64,000 bases of DNA from Hansschlegelia beijingensis. GTDB lineage: Bacteria; Pseudomonadota; Alphaproteobacteria; Rhizobiales; Methylopilaceae. The stretch spans positions 288,532 through 352,531 of the forward strand of contig NZ_JACIDR010000004.1 in NCBI RefSeq assembly GCF_014196425.1, read 5' to 3'. Under the pieces are notes generated by a model, which worked only from the letters and a program-made list of their open reading frames with translations, was not told the origin of the DNA and ran no database searches. Positions 16,399 through 26,463 of this stretch are shown one piece after another (positions within the stretch are counted from its first letter, which is position 1; each line of letters opens with the position of its first letter). The translations under genes were made by a program, and so were the position numbers.

Positions 16399-19300
16399 CC
16401 GGCCGCTTCGCCGAGCTCGCGGCCATGACCGCCTTTTCTTTTCTGCGCGCCGGCTCCCGGCCCGAGGAGTATGTGGCGGCCGCCAGCTTCTACGGCGTCG
16501 AGGCGATCGGCATCGCCGACCGCAACACGGTGGCCGGCGTGGTGCGGGCTTACACGACGCTGACCAATCCCGAGCTGCCGCGGCCGGTGAAGCTGCTCCC
16601 GGGCGCGCGTCTGGTCTTCGAGGACGGCTCGCCGGACATCGTGGTCCACCCTTATGACCGGGCGGCCTGGGGACGGCTCTGCCGGCTGCTCTCCATCGGC
16701 AAGCAGCGGGCGAAGAAGGGCGAGTGCCTGCTGCGCCTCTCCGACCTCCTTGATTGGGGAGAAGGGCTGAACGCCATCGTCATGCCGCCGCCGCATCCTG
16801 GCGCGGAGACGAGAGCGGCCGTCGAAGCCCTCCGGGGCGCTTTTCCCAAAACGCTCTGGCTTGGCGCGACCATGCCGCGGCGCGGCGACGACGGGCGTCG
16901 GCTGAGCCGGCTCAAGCGGCTCGCCGACCGCTGCAGGGTCCCGCTGATCGCCACCAACGAGCCGCTCTACCACACGCCGGAGCGTCGGGCGCTGCAGGAC
17001 GTCGTCACCTGCATCCGCGAAGGCCTGACGCTGGAGACGGCCGGCCGCATCCTCGAAGCCAACGCCGAACGCCACCTCAAGCCGGCCGCGGAGATGGAGC
17101 GCCTGTTCCGCGACGCGCCGGAGGCGGTGGCGGAGACGCTGCGCTATGCCGAGAGGATCGTCTTCAGTCTCGATGACCTGAAATACAACTACCCGAGCGA
17201 GCCCATCCCTCCCGGAAAAACCCCGCACGGCCATTTGCGGGATCTGGTCCGCGAGGGCGTGAAGCGCTTCTATCCGCAGGGCGCGCCACGCAAGGTGGAG
17301 AAACTCCTCGCCAAGGAGCTCGCTTTCATCAAGCGCGAGAACTACGCGCATTATTTCCTGACCGTGCACGACATCGTCGCCTTCGCGCAGTCGATAGGCG
17401 TGCTGTGCCAGGGGCGCGGTTCGGCCGCGAACTCGGCCGTCTGCTACGTGCTCGGCGTCACGGCCGTCGATCCGGCGGAGACCGACGTGCTGTTCGAGCG
17501 CTTCCTCTCCAAGGAACGCTCCGAGCCGCCGGACATCGACGTCGATTTCGAGCACGAGCGGCGCGAGGAGGTCATCCAGTACATCTATGAGCGCTACGGC
17601 CGGCATCGCGCCGCGCTGGCCGCGACGGTGATCCACTACAAGCCGCGCAGCGCCATCCGCGAGGTAGGCAAGGTTTTCGGGTTGAGCGAGGACATCTCCG
17701 CCGCGCTCGCCGGCACGGTCTGGGGCAGCTGGGGCTCAGGCCTCGACGAAGTCCATGTGCGCCAGGCGGGCCTCGATCCCCAGAACCCGTATCTCAAGCG
17801 CGCCGTGGCGATCGCCTCCGAGTTGGTCGGCTTTCCCCGTCACCTTTCCCAGCATGTCGGCGGCTTCGTCCTGACCCAGGACCGGCTGGACGAAATCGTC
17901 CCCGTCGGCCCCGCCGCGATGCCGGACCGCTCCTTCATCGAGTGGGACAAGGACGACATCGACGCGCTCAAGATCATGAAGGTCGACGTGCTGGCGCTCG
18001 GCATGCTGACCTGCATCCGAAAGGCCTTCGACCTGATCCGCGCGCATGACGGGGAGGATCTGTCGCTCGCTTCGGTTCCGAAGCAGGATGACGAGGTCTA
18101 CGCGATGCTGTCGCGCGCGGACTCGCTCGGCGTGTTCCAGGTCGAGAGCCGGGCGCAGATGAACATGCTGCCGCGGCTGCGGCCGAGGAAGTTCTACGAC
18201 CTCGTCATCGAGGTCGCGATCGTCCGGCCCGGCCCGATCCAGGGCGACATGGTGCATCCCTATCTCGCGCAGCGGGCGAAGGACCCCGCGAGCATCGTCT
18301 ATCCCGGTCCGGCGCCCGAACATGGCGAGAAGGACGAGCTCAAGAAGGTGCTGGAGAAGACGCTCGGCGTGCCGCTGTTCCAGGAGCAGGCCATGCGGAT
18401 CGCGATGGTGGCTGCGAAGTTCTCCGGCGAGGAGGCCAATGCGCTGCGCCGCTCGATGGCGACTTTCCGCAACCGCGGCGGCGTCGACGTGTTTCGCGAC
18501 AAGATGGTCGGCCGCATGATCGCGCGCGGCTACGATCCCGAATTCGCCAACCGCTGCTTCAAGCAGATCGAGGGGTTTGGCTCATACGGCTTCCCGGAGA
18601 GCCATGCGGCGAGCTTCGCCAAGCTCGTCTATGTCTCGTCCTGGCTCAAATGCCGTCATCCGGCGGCGTTCGCCTGCGCGCTGCTGAACGCGCAGCCCAT
18701 GGGGTTCTACGCTCCGGCCGAGATCGTCCGCGACGCCCGGGAGCACGGCGTCGAGGTGCGCGGCGCGGATATCGCGGTCAGCTTCTGGGACAACACGCTC
18801 GAAAGGCGTCCCGACGGCGCGCTGCGCATCCGGCTCGGTTTCCGGCAGATCGAGGGTTTTCGGCAGGAATGGGCAAAGGCGCTCGTCGCGGCCCGTTCGG
18901 GCTTCTTCACCTCGATCGAGGAGCTGCGCCGCCGGACCCGGTTGCCCAAGGCGGCGCTCGTGAAACTCGCCGACGCCGACGCCTTCCGTTCGATGAAGCT
19001 CGACCGCCGCGTCGCGCTGTGGGAGGTGCGCCGCCTGCCGGACGACGTCGCCCTGCCGCTGTTCGAGGCCGCGGACGCCGCCGACCACGCGAGCGAGGCG
19101 ACGGCGCCGCTGCCCGCCATGCCGCTGACGGAGCATGTCGTGGCCGACTACCAGACCACGCGGCTGTCGCTCAAAGGCCATCCGATGCAGTTTTTGCGCG
19201 CGCTGTTCTCGGGCGAGGGCGCGGTGAGCTGCGCCGAGGTTCGCGCGGCGCGCGACGGTCGGCGGCTGAAGGCCGCCGGCGTCGTTCTGGTGCGGCAGAA

Positions 19301-19649
19301 ACCCGGCAGCGCCAAGGGCGTGGTGTTCATGACCATCGCGGACGAAACGGGAATCGCCAACGCCGTGATCTGGCCCACGATCATGGCGCGCTTCCGCAAG
19401 GAGGTGATGGGCTCGCGGCTGGTGCTGATCGAGGGCCGGGTGCAGCGCAGTCCGGAGGGAGTCGTCCACCTCGTGGCGGAAAGCCTGGTGGACCGCTCCC
19501 GCGAATTCGGCCGTCTGTCGGAGCGCGAGCTCAAGCCGCAGCTCTCCAACGCCGACGAGTTCCTGCACCCCCAGATGGAGCGTGGCGCACGTCCGCGGAT
19601 CCACCCGCGCGACGTGCGAATCATGCCGAAATCGCGGGATTTCCACTGA
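16395..19649 (+). CDS. dnaE2: Error-prone DNA polymerase DnaE2 (ImuC)
   Basis: This 1084-aa C-family polymerase performs translesion synthesis in the SOS mutasome. The N-terminal PHP domain begins FAELAAMTAFSFLRAGSRPEE. The polymerase core has GVLCQGRGSAANSAVCYVLG, the catalytic acidic motif PDIDVDFEHERREE and PLFQEQAMRIAM. The C-terminal part has an OB-fold (AAGVVLVRQKPGSAKGVVFM). It starts with ATG overlapping the imuB TGA; an open frame from 16251 merely runs through imuB. The third gene of the LexA-controlled operon, it has no frameshift over its full length. Confidence 0.97.
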   Translation: MTGRFAELAAMTAFSFLRAGSRPEEYVAAASFYGVEAIGIADRNTVAGVVRAYTTLTNPELPRPVKLLPGARLVFEDGSPDIVVHPYDRAAWGRLCRLLSIGKQRAKKGECLLRLSDLLDWGEGLNAIVMPPPHPGAETRAAVEALRGAFPKTLWLGATMPRRGDDGRRLSRLKRLADRCRVPLIATNEPLYHTPERRALQDVVTCIREGLTLETAGRILEANAERHLKPAAEMERLFRDAPEAVAETLRYAERIVFSLDDLKYNYPSEPIPPGKTPHGHLRDLVREGVKRFYPQGAPRKVEKLLAKELAFIKRENYAHYFLTVHDIVAFAQSIGVLCQGRGSAANSAVCYVLGVTAVDPAETDVLFERFLSKERSEPPDIDVDFEHERREEVIQYIYERYGRHRAALAATVIHYKPRSAIREVGKVFGLSEDISAALAGTVWGSWGSGLDEVHVRQAGLDPQNPYLKRAVAIASELVGFPRHLSQHVGGFVLTQDRLDEIVPVGPAAMPDRSFIEWDKDDIDALKIMKVDVLALGMLTCIRKAFDLIRAHDGEDLSLASVPKQDDEVYAMLSRADSLGVFQVESRAQMNMLPRLRPRKFYDLVIEVAIVRPGPIQGDMVHPYLAQRAKDPASIVYPGPAPEHGEKDELKKVLEKTLGVPLFQEQAMRIAMVAAKFSGEEANALRRSMATFRNRGGVDVFRDKMVGRMIARGYDPEFANRCFKQIEGFGSYGFPESHAASFAKLVYVSSWLKCRHPAAFACALLNAQPMGFYAPAEIVRDAREHGVEVRGADIAVSFWDNTLERRPDGALRIRLGFRQIEGFRQEWAKALVAARSGFFTSIEELRRRTRLPKAALVKLADADAFRSMKLDRRVALWEVRRLPDDVALPLFEAADAADHASEATAPLPAMPLTEHVVADYQTTRLSLKGHPMQFLRALFSGEGAVSCAEVRAARDGRRLKAAGVVLVRQKPGSAKGVVFMTIADETGIANAVIWPTIMARFRKEVMGSRLVLIEGRVQRSPEGVVHLVAESLVDRSREFGRLSERELKPQLSNADEFLHPQMERGARPRIHPRDVRIMPKSRDFH

Positions 19650-19731
19650 ATTTGAGCAGGGTCGTTGGCGGCTGACCGGGACTTGCTCTAGCGTCCTTCC
19701 CTGAGCGGGCGCGCCACTTGGGAGGACGTCG

Positions 19732-19920
19732 ATGTACAAGTTCGAGATCTACAAGGACAGCAAGGGCGAGTACCGCTTTCGCTTCAAGGCCTCCAATGGC
19801 GAGACGATGTTCGTCTCCGAAGGCTATGTGGCCAAGGCCTCGGCGGTGAAGGCGATCGAGTCGATCAAGAAGAACGTCCCGGAGGCTCCGGTGAACGACA
19901 CTACGACGGCGGTCGCCTGA
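19732..19920 (+). CDS. DUF1508 (YegP-like) small protein, copy 1
   Basis: The 62-aa protein consists of one DUF1508 unit: MYKFEIYKDSKGEYRFRFKA, SNGETMFVSEGY, then ASAVKAIESIKKNV. The fold is a small beta-alpha unit known from YegP-like proteins, usually present as one or two tandem units; the function is unknown. A GGGAGG-like Shine-Dalgarno sits just upstream. A second single-unit copy lies 3 kb away at 22884. It precedes the methyltransferase gene by about 30 bp and may share its transcript. Confidence 0.88.
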   Translation: MYKFEIYKDSKGEYRFRFKASNGETMFVSEGYVAKASAVKAIESIKKNVPEAPVNDTTTAVA

Positions 19921-19953
19921 CGAGCCGTCGGACCTGCTGAGCGCGAGGCGGCG

Positions 19954-21096
19954 ATCCCAACCTTCTACGAGTTCTTCGCAGGCGGCGGCATGGCGCGGGC
20001 CGGGCTCGGCCCCGGCTGGCGCTGCCTGTTCGCAAATGACCTCAGCCCCAAGAAGGCCGCGTCCTACCGGGCGAACTGGGGCGACGACGACCTGTGGGTC
20101 GGCGACGTCCACGACGTCACGCCCGCAATGCTGCCTGGACGCGTCGACCTCGCTTGGGGCTCCTTCCCTTGCCAAGATCTCTCTCTTGCGGGGGCCGGAG
20201 CAGGTCTTTCGGGCGGCCGCTCGAGCGCCTTCTGGGGGTTCTGGAATGCGATCCTCGCGCTCAAGGCGGAAGGCCGGGCGCCGCGCACGCTGATCCTCGA
20301 AAACGTCGTCGGAACGCTCACGTCGCGCGGCGGCAGGGATTTCGCGGCCATCGGCGCGGCGCTCGCGTCCGCAGGCTACCGCTTCGGCGCCATGGTGATC
20401 GACGCCGCGCTGTTTCTGCCGCAGTCGCGGCCGCGCCTGTTCATCCTCGCGGTCGCCGACGACCTCGCGCCGCCGCCGCAGACGGCCGCCTCCGCCCCAT
20501 CGGCGCTCTGGCACCCCAAGGCCCTCCTCGCGGCTCACTCCGCGCTCGACGAGCAGTCCACGAGAAGCTGGATCTGGTGGCGCCTCTCTGCGCCTCGGGC
20601 CAATGTTCCCTGCCTCGCCGACCTCATCGAGGACGAACCTGTGGGCGTGCGCTGGCATGCGCCAGAGGAGACCGAGGCGCTGCTCGCCCTGATGGCCCCG
20701 CTGCACCGCGAGCGGATCAGAGCGATCGCGGCCTCCGGCGAGCGGCGGGTCGGGGCGGTCTACAAGCGGATCCGGACGGACCGTAACGGCGTCAAGGCGC
20801 AGCGCGCGGAGGCACGTTTCGACGGGCGCGCCGGCTGCCTCAGGACGCCCGCCGGCGGCTCCAGCCGGCAGACGCTGCTTCTCGTCGAGGGCGACCGCAT
20901 CCGCAGCCGGCTGATCTCGCCGCGCGAGGCGGCGCGCCTGATGGGTCTCGACGAGAGCTACCGCCTGCCGACGAGCTACAACGACGCCTACCGGCTCGCC
21001 GGAGACGGCGTGGCGGCGCCGGTCGTGCGTTTTCTGGCCGCCGAACTGCTGGAGCCGCTGCTCGGCTGCGCGACCGCGGCGCAGGCGGCGGGATGA
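19954..21096 (+). CDS. DNA (cytosine-5-)-methyltransferase with no canonical start codon
   Basis: The 380-aa C5-methyltransferase has motif I FFAGGGMARAGLG, motif IV GSFPCQDLSLAG with catalytic Cys73, motif VI LILENVVG, motif VIII FLPQSRPRLFIL and motif X AGDGVAAPVVRF. The first ATG in frame (19990) lies inside motif I, so it cannot be the true start. The frame is open back to 19921 but contains no ATG, GTG or TTG. An ATC at 19954 stands where family members start (then PTFYEFFAGGG), with GAGG 5 nt upstream, so I place the start there. It overlaps vsr by 4 bp (ATGA). No restriction enzyme gene is adjacent, so it is an orphan or Dcm-like enzyme. Confidence 0.85.
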   Translation: MPTFYEFFAGGGMARAGLGPGWRCLFANDLSPKKAASYRANWGDDDLWVGDVHDVTPAMLPGRVDLAWGSFPCQDLSLAGAGAGLSGGRSSAFWGFWNAILALKAEGRAPRTLILENVVGTLTSRGGRDFAAIGAALASAGYRFGAMVIDAALFLPQSRPRLFILAVADDLAPPPQTAASAPSALWHPKALLAAHSALDEQSTRSWIWWRLSAPRANVPCLADLIEDEPVGVRWHAPEETEALLALMAPLHRERIRAIAASGERRVGAVYKRIRTDRNGVKAQRAEARFDGRAGCLRTPAGGSSRQTLLLVEGDRIRSRLISPREAARLMGLDESYRLPTSYNDAYRLAGDGVAAPVVRFLAAELLEPLLGCATAAQAAG

Positions 21097-21536
21097 TCGC
21101 GCCGCCCTCGGCGGAGCGCTCGGCGGTGATGCGAGCCGTGAAGGGCCGCGACACGCGGCCCGAGATGCTCGTGCGGCGCGCCGCTCACGCTCTGGGCTAC
21201 CGGTTCCGGCTGCACCGCAAGGATCTGCCTGGAAGCCCGGATCTGGTGTTTCCCTCGCGTCGCAAGGTCGTCTTCGTCCATGGCTGTTTCTGGCACGGCC
21301 ACGACTGCGCCCGCGGAGCGCGCGCCCCCAAGGCCAACGCGGAGTACTGGAGCGCCAAGATCGGCCGTAACGTCGCGCGCGACGCCCGGGTCCTGGTCGA
21401 GCTCCGCGCGCTCGGCTGGGAGCCGCTCGTGCTCTGGGAGTGCGAGCTCAAGGACCCTGCGGCGCTCGCCGGCCGGCTGCGCCAGCACCTTGGCGGGTCG
21501 CCGGGATTTTCGATCGATCCTGGCAACCAAATGTAA
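21093..21536 (+). CDS. vsr: Very short patch repair endonuclease Vsr
   Basis: Vsr (147 aa) nicks DNA beside T:G mismatches that arise when 5-methylcytosine deaminates. The family landmarks are RSAVMRAVKGRDTRPEMLVRR at the N-terminus, the active-site Asp50 in LPGSPDLVFP, and FVHGCFWHGHDC with catalytic/zinc-site His and Cys. It is translationally coupled to the cytosine methyltransferase gene, which is the expected partner: the methylase creates the mutational hotspots that Vsr repairs. A near-full-length protein with no visible defect. Confidence 0.96.
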   Translation: MIAPPSAERSAVMRAVKGRDTRPEMLVRRAAHALGYRFRLHRKDLPGSPDLVFPSRRKVVFVHGCFWHGHDCARGARAPKANAEYWSAKIGRNVARDARVLVELRALGWEPLVLWECELKDPAALAGRLRQHLGGSPGFSIDPGNQM

Positions 21537-21610
21537 GCCGGCTGCGCCCATCGTGCCGGAAGCCGCCGGGAGGGGGCGGGGCCGCATCGGCCATAGCAGG
21601 AGTGTTCGCA

Positions 21611-22864
21611 GTGGGTTCTGACCAAGCTTCCGTGGCCGCCATTCACGTCGAATCGGCCGAGGCGAGCGAGGAGGAGCGCCTGGCGGCGCTCGCGCATTAC
21701 GACGTGCTCGACACGCCGAGCGAGGAGGCGTTCGACCGCGTCACCCGGCTCGCCGCCAGGATTTTCGACGTGCCCATGGCCCTGGTCTCGCTGATCGACG
21801 GGCACCGGCAATGGTTCAAGTCGCGCCGCGGCCTGCACCTGCAGGAGACGCCGAAGGGCGACGCGTTCTGCTGCGTGACCATCCGCGAGGGCGCGCCGCT
21901 GGTGATCTGCGACGCGAGCGCCGATCCGCGTTTCGCGCAGAATCCCTATGTGGTCGACGAGCCGCATGTGCGCTTCTACGCCGGCGCGCCGCTTCGCACG
22001 CCGGAAGGCCACGCCATCGGCACGCTGTGCGTGATGGACCGGGAGCCGCGCAGCTTCGACGAGGAGCAGGTCGCCATCCTGGGCGACCTCGCGCAGATCG
22101 TCATGGAGGGGCTGGAGCTCCGCCTTCTCGCCAACACCGACGCGCTGACGGGCGCGCTGTCGCGCCGGGCGTTCCGTGAGGAGGCGACGCGCGCGCTGCA
22201 TCTCGCGGCCCGCCACCGCAACGAGATCAGCCTGATCAACCTCGACCTCGACCGCTTCAAATCGGTCAACGACACCTATGGGCATGCGGTCGGCGACGCG
22301 GTGCTGGCGCGCAGCGTCAGGGCCTGCCTCGGGCAGTTGCGCAAGTCCGACGTGATCGGCAGGCTGGGCGGCGAGGAGTTCGCGGTGCTGCTGCCGCAGA
22401 CCGGGCCGCGCGCCGCGCTCGACGTCGCCGAGCGGCTGCGGCTCGCCATCTCGGCCGAGACGCACGCCACGCCGGAGGGCGAGCTGAGGGTCACCGCGAG
22501 CCTCGGCGTCGTCTCGGCCGAGGCCGGCGCGACCGACATCGACCCGCTGCTGCGCGAGGCCGACGCGGCGGTCTACCGGGCGAAGGCCGAGGGACGCGAC
22601 CGCTGCGTCATGGGCCGCTCCGCGACGCGCGAGAAGCCCGGACGCCGGCGCGTGTTCAAGGGCGGCCGCATCCTGTTCAACAAGGGCGCCTCGACCATCG
22701 ATTGCACGGTCCGGGCGCTGTCGCCCACCGGCGCCGGGCTCGACGTCTCGACCGTAGTCGGACTGCCGGAGCGCTTCGACCTCGCGATCGAGGCCGACCA
22801 GATCATCCGCCCCTGCCGGATCGTCGAGATGAAGGACCGGCACGTCGAGGTCGAGTTCGCCTGA
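21611..22864 (+). CDS. GAF-GGDEF diguanylate cyclase with C-terminal PilZ-like domain
   Basis: The 417-aa protein has three parts. A GAF sensor domain (about residues 20-165, with VSLIDGHRQWFKSRRG) is followed by a GGDEF domain (about 170-325) with the active motif GGEEF at 253-257 and an intact inhibitory RxxD site (R244-D247) exactly five residues upstream. A C-terminal PilZ-like region (RRRVFKGGRILFNKG, ALSPTGAGLDV) ends the protein. It should make cyclic di-GMP, with product inhibition and possibly c-di-GMP sensing in the same chain. GTG 21611 has AGGAG 8 nt upstream; the frame opening at 21440 overlaps vsr and is not supported. Confidence 0.9.
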   Translation: MGSDQASVAAIHVESAEASEEERLAALAHYDVLDTPSEEAFDRVTRLAARIFDVPMALVSLIDGHRQWFKSRRGLHLQETPKGDAFCCVTIREGAPLVICDASADPRFAQNPYVVDEPHVRFYAGAPLRTPEGHAIGTLCVMDREPRSFDEEQVAILGDLAQIVMEGLELRLLANTDALTGALSRRAFREEATRALHLAARHRNEISLINLDLDRFKSVNDTYGHAVGDAVLARSVRACLGQLRKSDVIGRLGGEEFAVLLPQTGPRAALDVAERLRLAISAETHATPEGELRVTASLGVVSAEAGATDIDPLLREADAAVYRAKAEGRDRCVMGRSATREKPGRRRVFKGGRILFNKGASTIDCTVRALSPTGAGLDVSTVVGLPERFDLAIEADQIIRPCRIVEMKDRHVEVEFA

Positions 22865-22883
22865 TAGCCCCGGCTGCGCGGTC

Positions 22884-23060
22884 TCAGGTCTCGTCGTCGG
22901 TGCCGGCGTCCGCCGCCTTCGCCTTCACGACATCGATCGCGTTCTTGGCGGATTGCTTGCTCGTGTAGGTTTCGGTGACGCAGATCGTCTGCCCGTTATC
23001 GGCCACGAACACCCAGTAGTACTGGTTGTCGCCCGACTTCTTGATCTTGAACTTGGCCAT
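22884..23060 (-). CDS. DUF1508 (YegP-like) small protein, copy 2
   Basis: The 58-aa protein is a second single DUF1508 unit: MAKFKIKKSGDNQYYWVFVA, then NGQTICVTETYTSKQSAKNA. It differs clearly from copy 1 at 19732, so it is an old duplication rather than a recent one. The ATG at 23060 has a G-rich Shine-Dalgarno (GAGGGGGGGG); a frame open to 23120 adds residues unlike the family. It converges with the diguanylate cyclase gene. Function unknown. Confidence 0.85.
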   Translation of the reverse strand: MAKFKIKKSGDNQYYWVFVADNGQTICVTETYTSKQSAKNAIDVVKAKAADAGTDDET

Positions 23061-23145
23061 CTTCAGCCCCCCCCCTCGCGTGTGCTCATGAAAATTCACA
23101 CGCGGAGGTTGTCGTGTCAAGAACGAAAGCCGAACCTGATGCCGC

Positions 23146-24951
<1,806 letters not shown>

Positions 24952-25026
24952 GGCGCGGCGGATAGCAGGGGGCGGCCGCAACGGCAAGGAGATCAGGGCC
25001 CGCCGACGCGCCCCTCAGCCTTCCGC

Positions 25027-25493
25027 TTAGGCCTTCAGGGCCGCGAGATCGAGCTTCTCCATCCCCATCAGGGCCGTCATCATGCGCGGCCCTCTCATGG
25101 GATCGCCGAGAAGACCGAGCACGAACGAGGGAAACACCTGCCAGGGGAAGCCGTAGCGATCGACCAGCCAGCCGCATTGCCGCGGCGCCCCGCCATCCGC
25201 GATCAGCGCGCGTCCCACAGGCGGTCGATCTCCTCCTGGGTCTCGAGGGCCGCCGCGAAGGACACCGCGAGCGGGTCCGCCTGAGCGGGGGAGCCGCCGT
25301 TCAGCGCCATGTAGGGCCGGCCCGCCAGCGTGAACTCGACCAGCAGCACGGAGCCGGCCGGGCCGCCGGGGGTGTCGACCGGGCTTTTCTGCACCCGATC
25401 GATCCGGCTGTCCGGAAGCAGGCCGGTATAGAAGCGGGCGGCCTCCTCGGCCTGATCGACGAACCACAGGCAGGGCGAGATCTTCGGGCGCAT
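25027..25493 (-). pseudogene. VOC-family (PhnB/3-dmu-9_3-mt-like) gene broken by a frameshift
   Basis: The 5' part reads MRPKISPCLWFVDQAEEAAR, with a good GGAGG Shine-Dalgarno, to EEIDRLWDAR-stop at 25203. The rest continues in another frame as LIADGGAPRQCGWLVDRYGF and ends GPRMMTALMGMEKLDLAALKA-stop at 25027. Both halves are typical of the VOC superfamily protein that usually reads DRLWDALLADGG at this joint. Removing one CG from the GCGCGCG run near 25205-25212 restores one frame, so a CG dinucleotide gain (replication slippage or sequencing error) explains the break. The intact protein would have about 155 aa. Confidence 0.75.
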
Positions 25494-25620
25494 CTGAATC
25501 CTCCGGCGGGCTGCGTTCGGGGCAAGGACGTTCAGTGAACCGCGAGGCCGACGGCGGCCGCGAAATAAAACGCCGTCATTTACCCATGCGCGCGGAGGCG
25601 CCCGGCGGGGCGTCGGGGGC

Positions 25621-25798
25621 GTGACGGGGAAGGAAGGCGTGGATGCTCGCAAGCGGGCCTGACGCGGAGCGGGGCCTGCGGGGTCCGTCGCGGGCCGGAG
25701 ACTCCCCCGCGGCTGCGCCCCGTGCCCGAGGCCCCACCCGACCTCGGCCTTGTGGCCGAGGCCACCCTCCCCGCGGCTTCGCCGCGAGGAGGGTGAGA
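25621..25798. repeat. Intergenic repeat, copy 1 (about 178 bp)
   Basis: This block (starting GTGACGGGGAAGGAAGGCGT) recurs at 25954-26130 with scattered substitutions. It contains a CTCGCAAGCGGG hairpin-like element near its start and a perfect stem-loop CCTCGGCC-TTGT-GGCCGAGG at 25742-25761, followed by CACCCTCCCCGCGG and CTTCGCCGCGAGGAGGG. No convincing coding frame spans it. It looks like a REP/BIME-type dispersed element common between genes in GC-rich alphaproteobacteria. Confidence 0.7.
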
Positions 25799-25828
25799 TG
25801 CGTCGCGCTCGAGCGAAGGGCACTCTTT

Positions 25829-25875
25829 CCCTCCCTCGCAGAGGGGAGGGTGGACGGGCGAAGCCCGGCCGGGTG
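25829..25875. repeat. Palindromic element between the two repeat copies
   Basis: CCCTCCCTC-GCA-GAGGGGAGGG forms a hairpin with one mismatch, directly followed by CGGGC-GAA-GCCCG, a second small hairpin. The two in a row resemble dispersed palindromic units of the Hyphomicrobiales. It may be part of the same composite element as the flanking repeats. No gene is visible here. Confidence 0.5.
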
Positions 25876-25953
25876 GGGTGTTCTCAGAAGGAACCGCCCG
25901 AACCTCCGCGTCATGCCTGCGCCTTCGCGCGGGTATCCACGACTTGCTCAAGT

Positions 25954-26130
25954 GTGACGGCGAAGGAAGGCGTGGATGCCCGCAAGCGGGCATGACGGCG
26001 AGGCGGCTCTGCGGGTCCGTTGCAGGCCGGAGAACGACGGGCGGCTGCGCCCCTACGCCCAAGGCCCCACCCGACCTCGGCCTTGCGGCCGAGGCCACCC
26101 TCCCCACGTCTTCGCCGCGAGGAGGGAGAA
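25954..26130. repeat. Intergenic repeat, copy 2 (about 177 bp)
   Basis: Second copy of the element at 25621, starting GTGACGGCGAAGGAAGGCGT. The shared stem-loop here reads CCTCGGCC-TTGC-GGCCGAGG; the loop base differs but the arms are kept. Conservation of arms over loops suggests the hairpin is selected or copied as a unit. The remaining intergenic DNA to 26238 has no recognisable feature. Confidence 0.7.
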
Positions 26131-26238
26131 AGTGGCGTTGCGGCTGAGAGGCGGGCCGAGCGGATAGCCGTTCGTCCGCCTCGACAGCGGGGCGGCGGGG
26201 TGGAACGGTGGCGCCCCGAAAGAGCCGGGGCTCCGCCG

Positions 26239-26442
26239 ATGAAGATGATTTCGCTGACCGACGCCGACACGCGATCGCTCGTCTTCCTGCACCCCGCGAA
26301 CGTCGTGGCGGTGCGCGAGCATGGCCGTCAGACGATGGTGCACACCGCCGGCGGCGGCACCGGCGGCGACGGGCTGATGTTCACGGTGCTCGAGCCGCTC
26401 ACGGAAGTCATCGAGAAGATCAACGCCTGCCTGAGGGCGTGA
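26239..26442 (+). CDS. Hypothetical small protein (67 aa)
   Basis: I do not recognise this protein. It reads MKMISLTDADTRSLVFLHPA, then NVVAVREHGRQTMVHTAGGG and a tail MFTVLEPLTEVIEKINACLRA that looks like an amphipathic helix. The composition is ordinary for a small cytoplasmic protein, unlike the Arg/Pro-rich frames of the repeat DNA before it. A second ATG two codons on (26245) is equally possible and no strong Shine-Dalgarno is visible. It sits between the repeats and the convergent GFA gene. Confidence 0.6.
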   Translation: MKMISLTDADTRSLVFLHPANVVAVREHGRQTMVHTAGGGTGGDGLMFTVLEPLTEVIEKINACLRA

Positions 26443-26463
26443 GGCGCCAGCGGCCGCGCGGCT

